Assembly (NCBI GenBank): GCA_001600635.1
Contig: BCKL01000034.1
Span: 124,001-188,000 of the forward strand
DNA: 64,000 nt
Reading direction: 5' to 3'
Source: Leucosporidium creatinivorum
Lineage: Eukaryota > Basidiomycota > Microbotryomycetes > Leucosporidiales > Leucosporidiaceae
This document shows positions 22,620 through 34,067 of this stretch, piece after piece; within the stretch, counting starts at the first letter, position 1; each line of letters opens with the position of its first letter. A program made the position numbers and the translations under genes. The notes beneath the pieces are model-generated. The model did not search any database. It had not been told where the DNA came from and saw only the letters and a program-made list of their open reading frames with translations.

Positions 22620-23413
22620 AATATCAGAACAGGTCCGTAACATAGGCGGGCAGGCAGGATTAGATCTGACTCTATGGTGGTCTCAGCCTGCGCCGAGGCC
22701 CCCTCTCCCTCCTTCTCGGCGCACCCCTCCCGAGTGACCCTGCTCGCCCGCCTTCGCCATCTGACCCTTCCCTCGCCTCTAATCGATATAATACAATCCC
22801 GGATCCGTATGTTGTATGATGGGGGCCTCGGTAGGAGCCCCAGGCAGGCTTTATTCGGTGAAAGTGAAGCCGGTGCTGCGAAGGAAGCGGGTCAGCCTCG
22901 ATGGGAACGAGGGTGGAGAAGGTGAGCAGCAGCCTAGAAACATACTTGGTGCATTGGAAGGGAGCCTTGATGGCGCCGAGGGCATCTGCGGAGGCGTGAC
23001 GAGATCAGCGACCAGCTCGGCGATGCTCGGCGAGAACGCTGCACTCACATGAATCGAGAATAGACTGTACACTTGCGTATGTGCCCGCTAAGAAGAAGAA
23101 GGCTCCGGTGATGAGGATGACTGTAGGGGAAGCACGACTCATTAGCGATTTGGAGGCGAGTTATGAAGCGTCGAGGCGAGCTTACGGATGTTGAAGCCGT
23201 ACTCGACCTTGGCCCAGCGTCCACGGTTCTCGCCATGCCGGTAAATCTCAAAGTAGGCGAACGCCCAGAGGATATAGCCGAACCACGAGTCGAAGAGCTG
23301 TGAGAAGCGAGAGGTCAGAATCGGCTCGACGATTCGGCGAAAGCGAAAAGGAGGGGGGAGAGAATGAACTAAGGAGAGCGGACCGATGAGATCAAAGCGA
23401 GGAGGTCGCTGAG
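22620..23413 (-). pseudogene. direct repeat B, second copy: 3' end of the MTR-like transporter
   Basis: Closely matches 27,160-27,957 in the same orientation. It carries the last transporter exons (SWFGYILWAFAYFEIYRHGE, then RGRWAKVEYGFNI), the stop at 22,851-22,853 and the 3' flank with GGATCCGTAT. Homology stops abruptly near 23,413 inside the exon encoding LLALISS, so the first nine or so membrane helices are missing. The splice sites and frames of the remaining exons look preserved, which suggests a recent event or sequence exchange with the parent. Confidence 0.82.
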
Positions 23414-23822
23414 GAGAGGAGCTGTAGTCGACCTTTCGACCTTTCAGGTAGCGCGATGGAAGGGAGCCGGAGTCAGTCCTGACGGGCTGACGAGGGTCGG
23501 CTTGCGCGAGCGCCGTCGCCGAGCATTCGCGGATGTGAAGCTTCTTGCGCTCATATACCAGAACCGCGACCTGGGTGCACGGGAACGAGGCTCGAAGTAC
23601 AGTCGATCTAACGTGGGGAGCTGGATACGGGAGCGAGTGTGTGCGTCCCGACCGTAATCTCGCGGTCGAGCGCCTTCGCCGAAGGAGCGGAAGCTTCTCG
23701 GGCTTGCCTGCTGCTCTCCATGACGACGACGAAGCGAACGGTATCTGTTGAAGCATGACAACGGATCACGATCTTCTGCACAAGCTCAAGCACCCCTCCA
23801 CTCCCTAGCAACTCGGCTCGGC
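23414..23822. other. spacer between the transporter relic and the F-box gene
   Basis: No supported gene. Similarity to the transporter ends at the left border. Open frames on both strands here show no domain and mutually conflicting composition. It probably contains the 3' UTR of the F-box gene. Confidence 0.45.
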
Positions 23823-26800
23823 TCAATCCGAGTCGTAGTCCCAAGGGCGCCTTCCCCTTCCAAGCTTACGAAGCTGAGCGTTCTCCTTCTTCCTCTTGGC
23901 TCGCTTCCTCTTCTTCTCCTTCTCCCTCGCCTCGATATCCGGCGTCTTGTCGTGCAGGACGATGGTAGGGACTTCGAGGATGCGGTTGGCTTTGGCTGCT
24001 CGGCGGGATTGGAGGACGGCTTCGTCGACCTGTGAGAGAGTGAGGAGGAAGAGTACGGGTGAAAAACCGAGGTCAGGTTCGCTAGAAGGACCGTGAGCGG
24101 AGGAGCGAATACTCACCAGGTCGATCCGGCGAGGAAAGTGGCGCTTGTTGCTCGGCGCGTTCTCCCATTCGAGACAAGCGACGAGACTGGTCAGGCGCCA
24201 ACTCCAGGTGTGAGGCGTGTCGTGGGTCACCTGCTTGAGATCCTCAAGCGTCGCATCTCCATCTTCCTCGACCTCAGCGAGAGCGATGACCGCCGAGAGA
24301 GCCGAGACGACGAGCGCCGGGAGCTCGAAGTGACCGACGGAGCCGTCCTTGTCGCGTTGCTCGCGTTGCTTGTCGGTGAAAGCCGCGTGGGCGTGCTCTG
24401 AATGCTGATGAGCGAGGAGGTCGGGTAGCGAGCCGAAGAAGCTGGCGCCGTCTGATCCGTGTCGCCCTTTCCACCCTTGATCCGGGAGCTGGCAGTTGGG
24501 TAAGGTGCAGACGAGGTAGGAGATGGGACGGGCGAGCCATTCGTCGTCGTAGCTGTCGGGTCCGAAGGTATCGACATCGCCGTCGAGTTCGGCCTCGGTC
24601 ATCTCGGTCGTCGCTTCGAGAATCGTCTTGACGGCTTGAAGGCGAACGTCTAGGCGGTACTCGTCGAGCTCCTCGATGATGGCGTCGAGGTGCTCTCCCC
24701 AGACCTCGTCGTCCTCGGCGTCGGCCTGATCCGTCTCCCAAAGCTCCTTGACGCTGGCAAGGTGGAGGAAGTCGGCGAATAGCGGAAGCGAGTGACGGCT
24801 CTGCTTGCTGGGCTGGATATCGAGGAGCTTCGTGTAGCGAGGGTGAAGAGCTTCCTGACGAGTCTTCTGGTGACTGACGCGCTCGGCCTGCTCCTGCTGC
24901 GTCTTGATGCGAGCGAGCAACTTGACGATCTTGGGCTTGATCTCCTCCCAGCCTGCGAAGAGGCGCATCGGTCAGCAGGGGGCAGGCTCAATCCTCGGTA
25001 GCGACTCACTTTCGTCGGTGAGCGAATCGGTCGAGTTGACGATCTTGCTCCTGTACCAGGTGCCGCCGGCGCCGCCGAAGCTGAGGAGGTCGAACGGAAG
25101 GTCAGCTTTCGCTCTCGGGTCGACTGAGGCCAGCGTACGAGTCCTCAGTGTAGCCGTCGAGCTCGAGAATCTTCTTCTCGATGCTGCGAGGGTGCAGAAG
25201 CATCAGCGAGAGTCGTGCAGCGCGCGCAGTGCCGAACTCACGCTTGACGTCTCTCGGCGATGGCATCTTGAGCGACCTCCCTCTTGATGGCTGACTCCAT
25301 TCTCCGATCGTACCGCATATCGAGAACTGCGCTCATAATCGCATCCCCATCCTGCGAGAGTATCCGGGTGACCGAGTTACTCACATGGCTCGGCGCATCT
25401 TCGGCGCACCTTAAAAGCCTTCTCTCGCAGCTTCTTGCGCTCGTCCAAGAAGGTCTCGTAAGATTGGACAGCATTGACGTCGACCCCTTCGTCCTTTTTG
25501 CCGTCGTCGTCGTCGTCCTCCTCCTCCTCCTCCTGCTCCTCCTGCTCGGCGGAAGGCGAGGCGTCGACGGTGCGGGCGGAGGAAGAGGCGACCGTGCCGT
25601 AGCGCTCGGGGCGGCGCGGCTGACGCGAGCGAGTAGCTTGCGGCGCGGGGGTAGCGTCGTCGTCCGTGTCTTCGAAGAGGTCGTGCAGCAGCTCCTCCTC
25701 CTCGTTCATTGCCTTGGAGATTGGTCGGCCGAACATGTCCAGCGAGGCTATACGCTCCGCCTCGGGATCGAGCTTCCAAAGCTTCGCGCTGACGACCTGT
25801 AAGTCAGGGATGAACGCGTGCCCTGTTCGAGAAGGCGAGTGAGTACAGGAAATCGCCGTAGACTAGTGGACTCGCTCGACGAGCTGGCGTAGCGGCGATC
25901 TTTGGACGTGTCTGCGAACGACAGGAGTGAGCAGGAGGACGCATGACCTGATATTGAGTACTTGCGCTCGGTGTGGAGGCAGGAGTGGTGTGCGGAAGGG
26001 TGGAGGCCATGCATCGGCGTGCCCCAGCCGAGCTTGATCCAGCTAGGGGAGTAGAAGATCAGCAACCGAGCCTTGCCGTGGCTAAAGCGAGAGTCGTGGC
26101 ACCCACTTCTTCTGGCGACAGTCATCGCAGCGCCTCTTGCGCAGCCAGAAATCGGGCAGCTTGACCTCCTTGCAGCCACAGTCCTGCGCCGAGCGGCAAC
26201 GTCAGCTATCTTTCCCTTGAAGGCTCAAGAAACCCCACCCACATCGCAAGTAGTGCCGAAGACGAGATGCGCATACTGATACTCGCTCATGCCCTCTGCA
26301 GTGAGATCGGGGAGACCGACCGAGCGACGCGAAGCTTTCCAGAGCGAGAGCGAGCCAGGCGAGATGAGCGACAAGCGGAAGGTCTTGTTCGTGAGCGAAA
26401 GGGCCAGCAGGTCTCCGGGCGTGAGGTAGGTGCAGATCTATGTGCGATCACGCGAGCGATAGATCAGCTGCAGTCCCGTCGCGAGCAAGCGAGGCGAGAC
26501 GCGAAAAGCTCACCTCGGCGAAGAGCTCGACAGGCAGCGTGTTGATGAGCTCGAGCTTGCCAGCTTTCTGCTTGCTGTTCTTCTTGCGCTGCTGTTGTTT
26601 CTTGCTCGACTTCTTGCGCTTCTTGGTAGGCTGCTCGACCTCGGACCCGCTGTCGAGCTTGTCCGACGCGATGGCCTGAGCTGCTCGCTTGGTCTTGCCC
26701 TTGCTCGTCTTGACCTTGCCTGTAGTCGAGGAAAGGTCGAGTCAGCTGCAGCTCTCTCTCCCGCTTAGACAAGCTCACCCTTGGCCTTCCCTCCGCGCCT

Positions 26801-26917
26801 CGTCGTCACCTGCTCGTCCCCCTCACTCATCTCGACGTCCGACTCGGCGGGTGCTCCATCGTTGGCGTACAGTCGTTTCGTAGCTTTACGCTGTGGTCTG
26901 ATACTCGTGCTGCTCAT
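23823..26917 (-). CDS. F-box protein with Lys-rich N-terminus and Cys cluster
   Basis: The start MSSTSIRPQRKATKRLYAND is followed by an acidic patch and a long Lys/Arg-rich segment (PTKKRKKSSKKQQQRKK), which looks like a nuclear localisation signal. A clear F-box follows: LINTLPVELFAE joined to ILTYLTPGDLLALSLTNKTF. After it come paired cysteines in CGCKEVKLPDFWLRKRCDDC, a zinc-ribbon-like arrangement common in basidiomycete F-box proteins. The C-terminal 380 residues are mostly helical and acidic, with CTLPNCQLP and QHSEHAH, and end in a basic tail. Likely a substrate receptor of an SCF ubiquitin ligase; the substrate is unknown. The gene sits between the two copies of direct repeat B. Confidence 0.78.
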
Positions 26918-27159
26918 CGTGAGAGCTGAGAAGCGAGGTCAGTTGGAGAAGCAAGTTGTGGCGGGAGGGAGAGGAGCGAGCCCGTCTCTCGCGCTTAAAG
27001 TGAGGGAGCGGACGTCGACTTGATGCGCTACAAGACGCGTCTCTGCAGTCGTACCAAGTTTGAATCGTCTTTCTTTACCTTTCTATTCCCTCTAAACCTC
27101 CCACAACCCCTGCGCCCCCGCTCTCGTCGACTGACCTCAAGCTCGGTCATGTTTCTCGA

Positions 27160-27957
27160 CAAGATATCAGAACATAGCCGCGATGCAGGCGTGTAGTAAG
27201 CATTAGACCCGTATTATAGTGAAGCCATTCTCCCGAAATCCCCTTCTACCCTGTCTCGGCGCACCCGCTCCGAGCCCTGCTGGTCGCCTTGCGATGCCCC
27301 ATCCGACCTTTGCCGCCTCGTCTCTACTCGATAAAATACATTCTCGGATCCGTATATTGTATGGTGGGGGTCTCGGTAGGAAACCCAGGCAGGCTTTATT
27401 CGGTGAAAGTGAAGCCGGTGCTGTGAAGGGAGAGGATCAGCATCGGTGGGAGGGAGATTAGTGAAGGCGAGAAGCAATCGAGAGACATACTTGGTGCACT
27501 GGAACGGAGCCTTGATGGCGCCGAGGGCATCTGCGGAGGTCAAGACGAGATAAGCGACCAGCTCGGCGATGCTCGGCGAGAACGATCGACTCACATGAAT
27601 CGAGAATAGACTGTACACTTGCGTATGTGCCCGCTACGAAGAAGAAGGCTCCGGTGATGAGGATGACTGTAGGAGAAGCACGACTCGTTAGCGATTTGGA
27701 GGCGAGTTATGAAGCGTCGAGGCGAGCTTACGGATGTTGAAGCCGTACTCGACCTTGGCCCAGCGTCCACGGTTCTCGCCATGACGGTAGATCTCAAAGT
27801 AAGCGAAAGCCCAGAGTATGTAGCCGAACCACGAGTCGAAGAGCTGTGAGAAGCGAGAGGTTAGAATCGGCTCGACGATTCGGCGAAAGCGAGAGGGAGG
27901 GGGGAGAGAATGAACCAAGGAGAGCGGACCGATGAGATCAAAGCGAGGAGGTCGCTG
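27160..27957. repeat. direct repeat B, parent copy (transporter 3' end and flank)
   Basis: Same-orientation partner of 22,620-23,413, offset about 4,545 bases. Exons, introns and 3' flank are all shared. Long stretches around 27,590-27,780 appear nearly identical, while the 3' flank (27,160-27,390) is more diverged. Confidence 0.85.
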
Positions 27958-30084
27958 AAGAAGGGTACAGCTTCGCCAATGATGAACGAGATGACCTGTA
28001 GAAGCGCAGAGAAGCTATAGTTAGCGCCAAAGTCATCGCCGAGCAACTCCCGGCAGCCTGAGCGCCCTGTCGCATCTCGAAGGTCTGGGGGAAATTGTAC
28101 TCACCCATCCAGCAAAGACAATGGCGACCCAGGTAGACCAGCCCTTCATCGTATGCCGAGTGCGGTGGGGAGAGCCTTCGGAGAAGATCTGCGAGAGCAA
28201 GTGCGAGAGGTCAGTACTTGCTCTGTGGCTTCTCGACGATACAAGCCTCGCTCTGCAGCCTAGTATAAAGTGCACTGTACGGCCGAACCCACTCCACTCG
28301 CCTGAGGGGCGGCGACTTGGGCCAAACGAACACCAACTCACCTGGAAGAAGATGGCGCGGGACGTAACCAGCGAGTAGAGGATTCCGACGATAATGATGG
28401 TGGGGAGAGTGAATCCTGCGGCCACTTTTCCAAGCTTAGCCAACAGCGATCCATATCCCGGGGCTGTGGAGAACTGTCCGGCGTAGTGGTAGACGACAGC
28501 GCCGGTGATCTGTTCGGACCCGGATCAGCTGCCATAATCACGAACAGAGCGAGCGAGAGAGTAAGCCAAAGAGTGCTTCAACTCACCGTGAACAGAGCGA
28601 ACTCGAAGAACATCGATACAGCGAGAGCCTGCGCAGAGAAAAGGGTCAATTGCCGAGCAGGCTTTCTCAGCGGCGATAACGCACCTTGGGGAAGTCTTCG
28701 GGGTGCTCAAGGTCGCCGACAAACGAAGGAATGAGGGCGTGGCCAATCCAAGTGTAGACGATGTTGAGAAGAGCCTGCGAAGGAGACTGACGTCAGCGCC
28801 GAGCTCGGCTCGCTCGTCGGCAAGACAACTCACGTTCATTCCCTGAACAAAAGTCGTGCCCTCAGGAGCCCAGGTGGTGATGGTGATGGGATCGCCCGTA
28901 GCCCAGCCATTGGGGTGAGCTGTTGATGAATAGGGAGGTCAGCCTCGTCCGGAGCGAACACACTCGAAAAGCTCACCCTGAGTTCCATGGCCGGCGATTG
29001 TGATGATGGTGCAGATGAACATAGTGGTACTGGCAATAATTCCGATGTAGGCCATGTGCTGTTGTATTGTGACGCGGCGAACGAGGGGGAAAGGAGCAAG
29101 CGAGTCAGCTCCGATGTTCGAGGCGAGCCACGACGAGGGACTACGAGACAAGAAGTTGAGGTACTCACCTTGAAGTCACGAAGGTTGGAGAAGAACCACA
29201 TGATCACGGCGATGGCAACAGCCCAGACCAAGGTGCACTCTCTGCGGAGGGAAGGAGTCAGCGCCGAAGGCTCACTCGAAAGATTAAGAACTCACGTTCC
29301 GCCACGAATGGTCTGGATAGCGGTGGCTCCAGCATTGACGTGTAGTCCCATGATAGCCCAATTGTTGAGCGCCAGCCCAGCAAATGCGGCCCACCACGCC
29401 CATCGCTTTCCGGTCAAGGCGAAAGCAGCATCGCAGATGTCGCGGACCTCGGGATGCTTCATGCAGTAGCGCCATAGGACGTGCGAGGTGTAGTAGGTGG
29501 AAGCCTGTGAAGTCGAGAGGTCAGTCAAACCCGTGGGAAGACGAAGAAGTGGGAGATTGGTCGAAGTCGAAGGGGGGGAGGGATCGCCGAGCTTTGAACT
29601 CACTCCGATGATGAGAGTGGCGAGCGTACCGCCCGCCATTCCCAACACCTTGAAGGAGCTGGGGAATGCGAGGATGGCACTTGAGACGATGGAAGAGCGT
29701 ATCAGCCAGCAGTTCTTGACATCTCTCCCTCGTTCCTCTCTGCCCTCCACCGGCAACTTGTACTCACAGCACGACGTATTCGGTCAAGAGAAGCATGGTG
29801 GCCTCCTTCCTATAGATAGTACATCTGATCAGTAACGTTTAACACGCATAGCAGCTCCCCTCGGCGTTCAACAAAGCATCCGGCGCCTCTCCCCCCTTCG
29901 GACATTAGAGGGTGACCGCATCATCGCTTGTTGCTCGCAAAATACGAACTTACCATGAAAGCTTGCGCTCGGGGATGACAGACTTCACTGAGCTGTTATC
30001 ATCGTCGATTACGCGCTGCTCGGCCTCGAGCTGCTCCTTGTTCTTCTGCTTCTCGAGATCCGTTTGGTGGTGAGCCGTCGACAT
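27396..30084 (-). CDS. amino-acid transporter, AAAP family (MTR-like)
   Basis: Plasma-membrane neutral/aromatic amino-acid permease of the Aa_trans (AAAP) family, resembling Neurospora MTR. A polar N-terminus (MSTAHHQTDLEKQKNKEQL) of about 45 residues precedes around eleven helices. Characteristic segments are SAILAFPSSFKVLGMAGGTL, FAGLALNNWAIMGLHVNAGA, VIMWFFSNLRDFKHMAYIGI, LLNIVYTWIGHALIPSFVGD, VGILYSLVTSRAIFF and SWFGYILWAFAYFEIYRHGE. The last helix, AFFFVAGTYASVQSILDSY, is followed by a short tail ending TGFTFTE. The gene has about thirteen exons; the ATG at 30,084 is the only good start. Substrate range cannot be read from sequence. Its 3' end has been copied to 22,620-23,413. Confidence 0.87.
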
Positions 30085-30414
30085 GGCGAGCGGCGTCCTA
30101 GACTGGTTGCGGGGTTTGGAGATGCTGCAGTCGAATCTGAGAGCTCTTCGGTGGTGTCGTCGTTCGGTCGGAGGTAAAAAGGAGGATCAAGGAAGAGAAA
30201 GTCGTGGATTGGAGGATAGAAACAGGTTCAGCTCGCTTGGCAATGCGTTCGCGGACGGTCAAGGCGAGCTGATCACCGCGAATGGCGAATCAGTCGAGCC
30301 TCCCTTCGATCCCTTTGGCGGGGAATGTCTCGCTTTGCTCTGCACTCGAATAGGATCCCGTGCAAGCTCTCGACTCGCGCGCCAAATGGCCCAGATTCCG
30401 ATGTTGTACCCAGT
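30085..30414. other. promoter of the transporter and 3' flank of EFR3
   Basis: Both neighbours are on the minus strand, so this 330-base interval holds the transporter promoter/leader and the EFR3 3' UTR. No further gene was seen. Confidence 0.45.
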
Positions 30415-33400
30415 TCAATTGGCAGCAGTCGCGTATGGAGGGGAACGGTGGATCGACGAGGCGCGAGAGCCACCCCGCGAGACGGAGAGGCGGGAGAGGA
30501 CAATGTCGGCTTTGGCTTTGACGGTCCGACGTTGAGTGTTGTGGGTAGCGATGGTGTTACCGCTGGTGGAAGCGATGGACGGCGTGGCGCTGGTACGGAT
30601 GCTCCCTGGTCGACCGAGCGAGGATTGGAGGTCGGCGAGCGAAGGGGCCCTGAACGAGCCGGCGCGCTCTGGTGTCGAAGCCGACGTTACCCGCAGAGTG
30701 CTGCCGAGGTTGGTGATGGATCGCCCTCCGTTCGGATGGGCTGGAGTGACCGTCGAATCTGCGAAGGCGTGCTCGGTCGGCGCTGGCTTCTCGAGCACTG
30801 TGGGTTCGGGAAGGAACTCACCTCGCATGTGCGCGACTTGAGGCGTCCATGGCGTATGCAGAACGTTTCCGAGACCCTGTCCAGCCGCCGACTGCAGAGG
30901 ACGAGATCCCAGAACGGCATCGACGGCGGCCGTCGCAAAGGCCGGTGTGGGTGCAGATGGCGAGGCGGCAAAGTCTGGTGGTGTCCGTCGAGCAGCGTCA
31001 AACGGTGGTAGAACCGATGGTGCCATCCGCGTGAGAGCCTGAAAATAAGGACGGTCAGTTTCATTCGGCGCCACGAGAACGACGAAACTCACCTCCTCCG
31101 CTATCCGTCGAACCTCAGCGATGTTCCAAGCCTCTCCAATCGCCCCAAGACCTCGAGCCGCAATCTCACTACACGCCTGCGCCCTCTCCGCTCCCTGCAC
31201 CTCGCCCTCCCACTTCCTCGCGCTCCGCTCCAGCGCAACGAGGACCGGCGCTCCCTCCATCACGGCTTCAGCCGACCTTCGAAGCTGCACAGCTTCGACG
31301 ATAGCGGCGAGCGCTGCATAATCGGCAGCTGTAGCAGTGGCACTGGCCTTTGCTAGTCGAGAAGAGGTGGAAGGGCGTCGAGAGGATTTGAGGGAGGAGC
31401 AGCGGGAGCGGGCTTGGCCGACGGTGGAGGATTGATGACCGGCGAGGGAGAAGTTGGGGGCGTCGGAGCCGAGGGTAAGGGAGGTGGCGAGCTCGTAGAT
31501 GGCGAGATGGAGTTCTCGGCAGAACCGCGCAATCTCATGAGACGGGTCGAGCGTCGGCTCGTCCTCCGAGGCGACGGGTCCAACGTCCATCTCCTTCTCG
31601 AGGTAGACGAGTAGAGCGCGCTCGTAGTCGTCCCTGATGGTCGCGTCGGCGTCGGTGAGGAGGAAGAGCGAGTCCTGGAAGACTTCGGGCGAAATTCGGC
31701 TTCGTCGTCCAGCGCCGGCGACTCGCATGATGGGCCTGCCCATGGCGTCGAGCGAGCTAGAGCCTCCTTCCTTCTTGCTCTTGACGCCCTCCGCTTGTCC
31801 TACACCAAGGAGTACGCCGTTGCCGCGAATCGTGGCCTGCGGGTCTTCGGGCATTGGCGGCCTCGAAGTCGACGCCTCGGCTGCCGTCGTCTCGTTGGTG
31901 CCGTTCGTGCTGCTGCCGTTGAGCGGTACCGCGACCTTGACCTCCTCATCTCCCTTCTCCGCCTCGACCAACACCTGCCGCAGCGCACCGACGAGTTGGC
32001 GCATCGCCCGCTTCCTCTCAGCGCGACCGAGTCGAGCAGCGACTCCGCTTCCCTCCTTAACGCTGCGAATCGAATCGACAAGGTCGGCGACGACATCGTT
32101 GAGTTGGTCGACGTAGTAGATGTGCGAAGAGGCGAGGGAGGAGATGGTGGTAAGGAGAGGGGAGAAGAGAGGATCCTCGTCGCCGAGGGAAGCGCGCTGG
32201 ACGATGAGCGAGGTGAGTTGGCTCAGCACGCTGCCGATCCCGAGGCCGACGAGGCTGGTAGGTCCGCTGAGAATGTGGGCGAGCGTTCGGAGGAGCGTCT
32301 CTGATTTGGTCGTTGCCTCCGTGTCGTCAATCTCGACGACTTGGTCGACCCACCAGCCGACGACTCCAGCGCGATACTGCACGGGACTAGCGGCGATGCC
32401 GCTCGAGCCTAGCCATTCGATGAAATCGGACTGCTTCCATAGCACGCCGTTCTTGTAGCGGTCGAGCCATGAGCCCATGGCGGTGAGCTTGGAGGAGAGC
32501 TGGACGCCGTGGGAGAGGCGCGAGATGGCTCGGAGGGAGGTGACGGCGCTGGAGGCGAGGTGGGTGGGAGATGGCGATTCGGCGGGAGGTTCGATGGATG
32601 GGGATTTGCGAGATGCGACGGGGCCGAGACTTGAGGTACCGGCGGTGGCGTCGGAAACGCTGGACCTGCGGGAAGGAGGGGTCAGCGAGCGCCGAGCGCA
32701 GAGCCGAGAGGACTTACTGCTCGTGGAGCTCCTCGATGGGAACGTTGAGGCAGTTGTAAAGCAGTGCGGGCATGATCTCCTCGATCTGGCTGTCGTAAGC
32801 GGCAGTCTGGCTGTACAGCAGCTCGGAGGAGACGGCTCCCTTGAGGGCGTCGAGGGCGATAGCTCGGGAGCTGTCGAAGAGGGATATGAGCTTCGGAGAT
32901 AGCTCAGAGACGAGACTAGCTCACAAGGTATGCTCTGAGCTGAGTTGGGCGAGCGAAGAGACTAGGGAAAGGCAGAGTAGGTACTGTTTGCCGAGCGCAT
33001 CGTTTAGGCCGAGGAAGGGTCCTGTCGTGAAGGTCGCGATGGCGTGGAACTGTCGGAGGGAGCAGTGAGCGACGGTCTGGAGCTGTGGAATACTATGGCG
33101 ACTCACCAGTGAAGCAGCCCGGGCTTCTAGCTGCACGTCTCGTCGCTGCCCATCCCGCCTCGTCAGACCCAGCTCCACCGCCCTCAGCGCCTGATCGGCA
33201 AAGCAGCGGAGCTCCGTCCTGCACTCGGTGACCAAGCCCTTCAAGATATCGATAGTGACAGCTAATCCGCCTCGTCCCTTAGCGCCAGAGTTGGCTCGCC
33301 CATCCTTCTCTGCGCGCTCGAGCAACACAGCGGCGACCTTGGGGAGCTTCTTGGGCCGACCGGCCGCGTAGAAGGTGAGCTTGCCTAGGTGGTTGCTCGA

Positions 33401-33481
33401 GGGGGATGGTAGAGGATCGGTGGTAGTGAGGTCGGGCGGGTAGACGTCCTTGATGAGCTTGACGTGGTTGCTGCTGAACAT
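30415..33481 (-). CDS. EFR3: EFR3-like plasma-membrane scaffold of the PI4-kinase complex
   Basis: EFR3 anchors the Stt4/PI4KA-TTC7(Ypp1) complex at the plasma membrane for PI4P synthesis. The N-terminus carries the family signature MFSSNHVKLIKDVYPPD and FYAAGRPKKLPKVAAVLLER, including the basic patch used for membrane contact. Helical-repeat sequence continues through ITILKGLVTECRTEL-like helices, FIEWLGSSGIAASPVQYRAG and HIYYVDQLNDVVADLVDSIR. The large last exon (from about 32,478) ends in a disordered Ser/Thr/Pro-rich tail with RTVKAKADIVLSRLSVSRGG. The length is in the range of fungal EFR3 proteins. Introns lie near 32,670-32,720, 32,890-32,950 and 33,050-33,110. Confidence 0.82.
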
Positions 33482-34067
33482 GGCTGCCTTGGGAGCGCGC
33501 TGAGCGGGGGCCTTGCTGCCAGCTGAGAACAGAGCGAGAGAGGTGGGCGGGGCGCTGGTGTAGCGGATTGTAAGCGGTTGTAACTGTAGACTTGTATAGG
33601 CGAGAACGGCGGAGAAGCGAGACGAGGCAAGATAGGGCAAGAGTGAGAACCGCGGCGCTGAAGTCGGATCGCAGCTTGGCTTCGTCCAACAACGTGCGCT
33701 TCTCACTCACACCAAAGTAGGGTCTCTAGACAATTTAACTACAGCAGCGCACGCTGACCCTTACTAGGCTACAGCTCTACGTCGGCCTCTCGAGCGTCAT
33801 CGACCCGTCAACGACTATCTCCCGCTTCGTCGTCATATCCTGCACCAAGAACTCGCTCTGAGAGCTCGACACTTCGAAGAGCGCTGTAGCTCATCTCTCT
33901 GAAGCACCTGCTGCTGCGTCAAGCTCTACCACAGCCAGCTCGCTTTTCTACGCCACCTTTCTAGAGCTCGGTGAGTCACTCTCGCTGCATCGCTAGGTGT
34001 CGGCGTAGAGGTCTTCAATGCACTCGCTAACAACAGAGCAATTCCCACTACAGTCCTGCATAACACC
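33482..34067. promoter_or_regulatory. divergent promoter interval between EFR3 and the F-box gene
   Basis: The two flanking genes are transcribed outward from this 586-base interval. It contains GGCTACAGCTCTACG near 33,767 and GCGCTGTAGCTC near 33,882. A 5' UTR intron of the F-box gene is possible (GTGAGTC near 33,970, ACTACAG near 34,053). No protein gene is supported. Confidence 0.45.
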
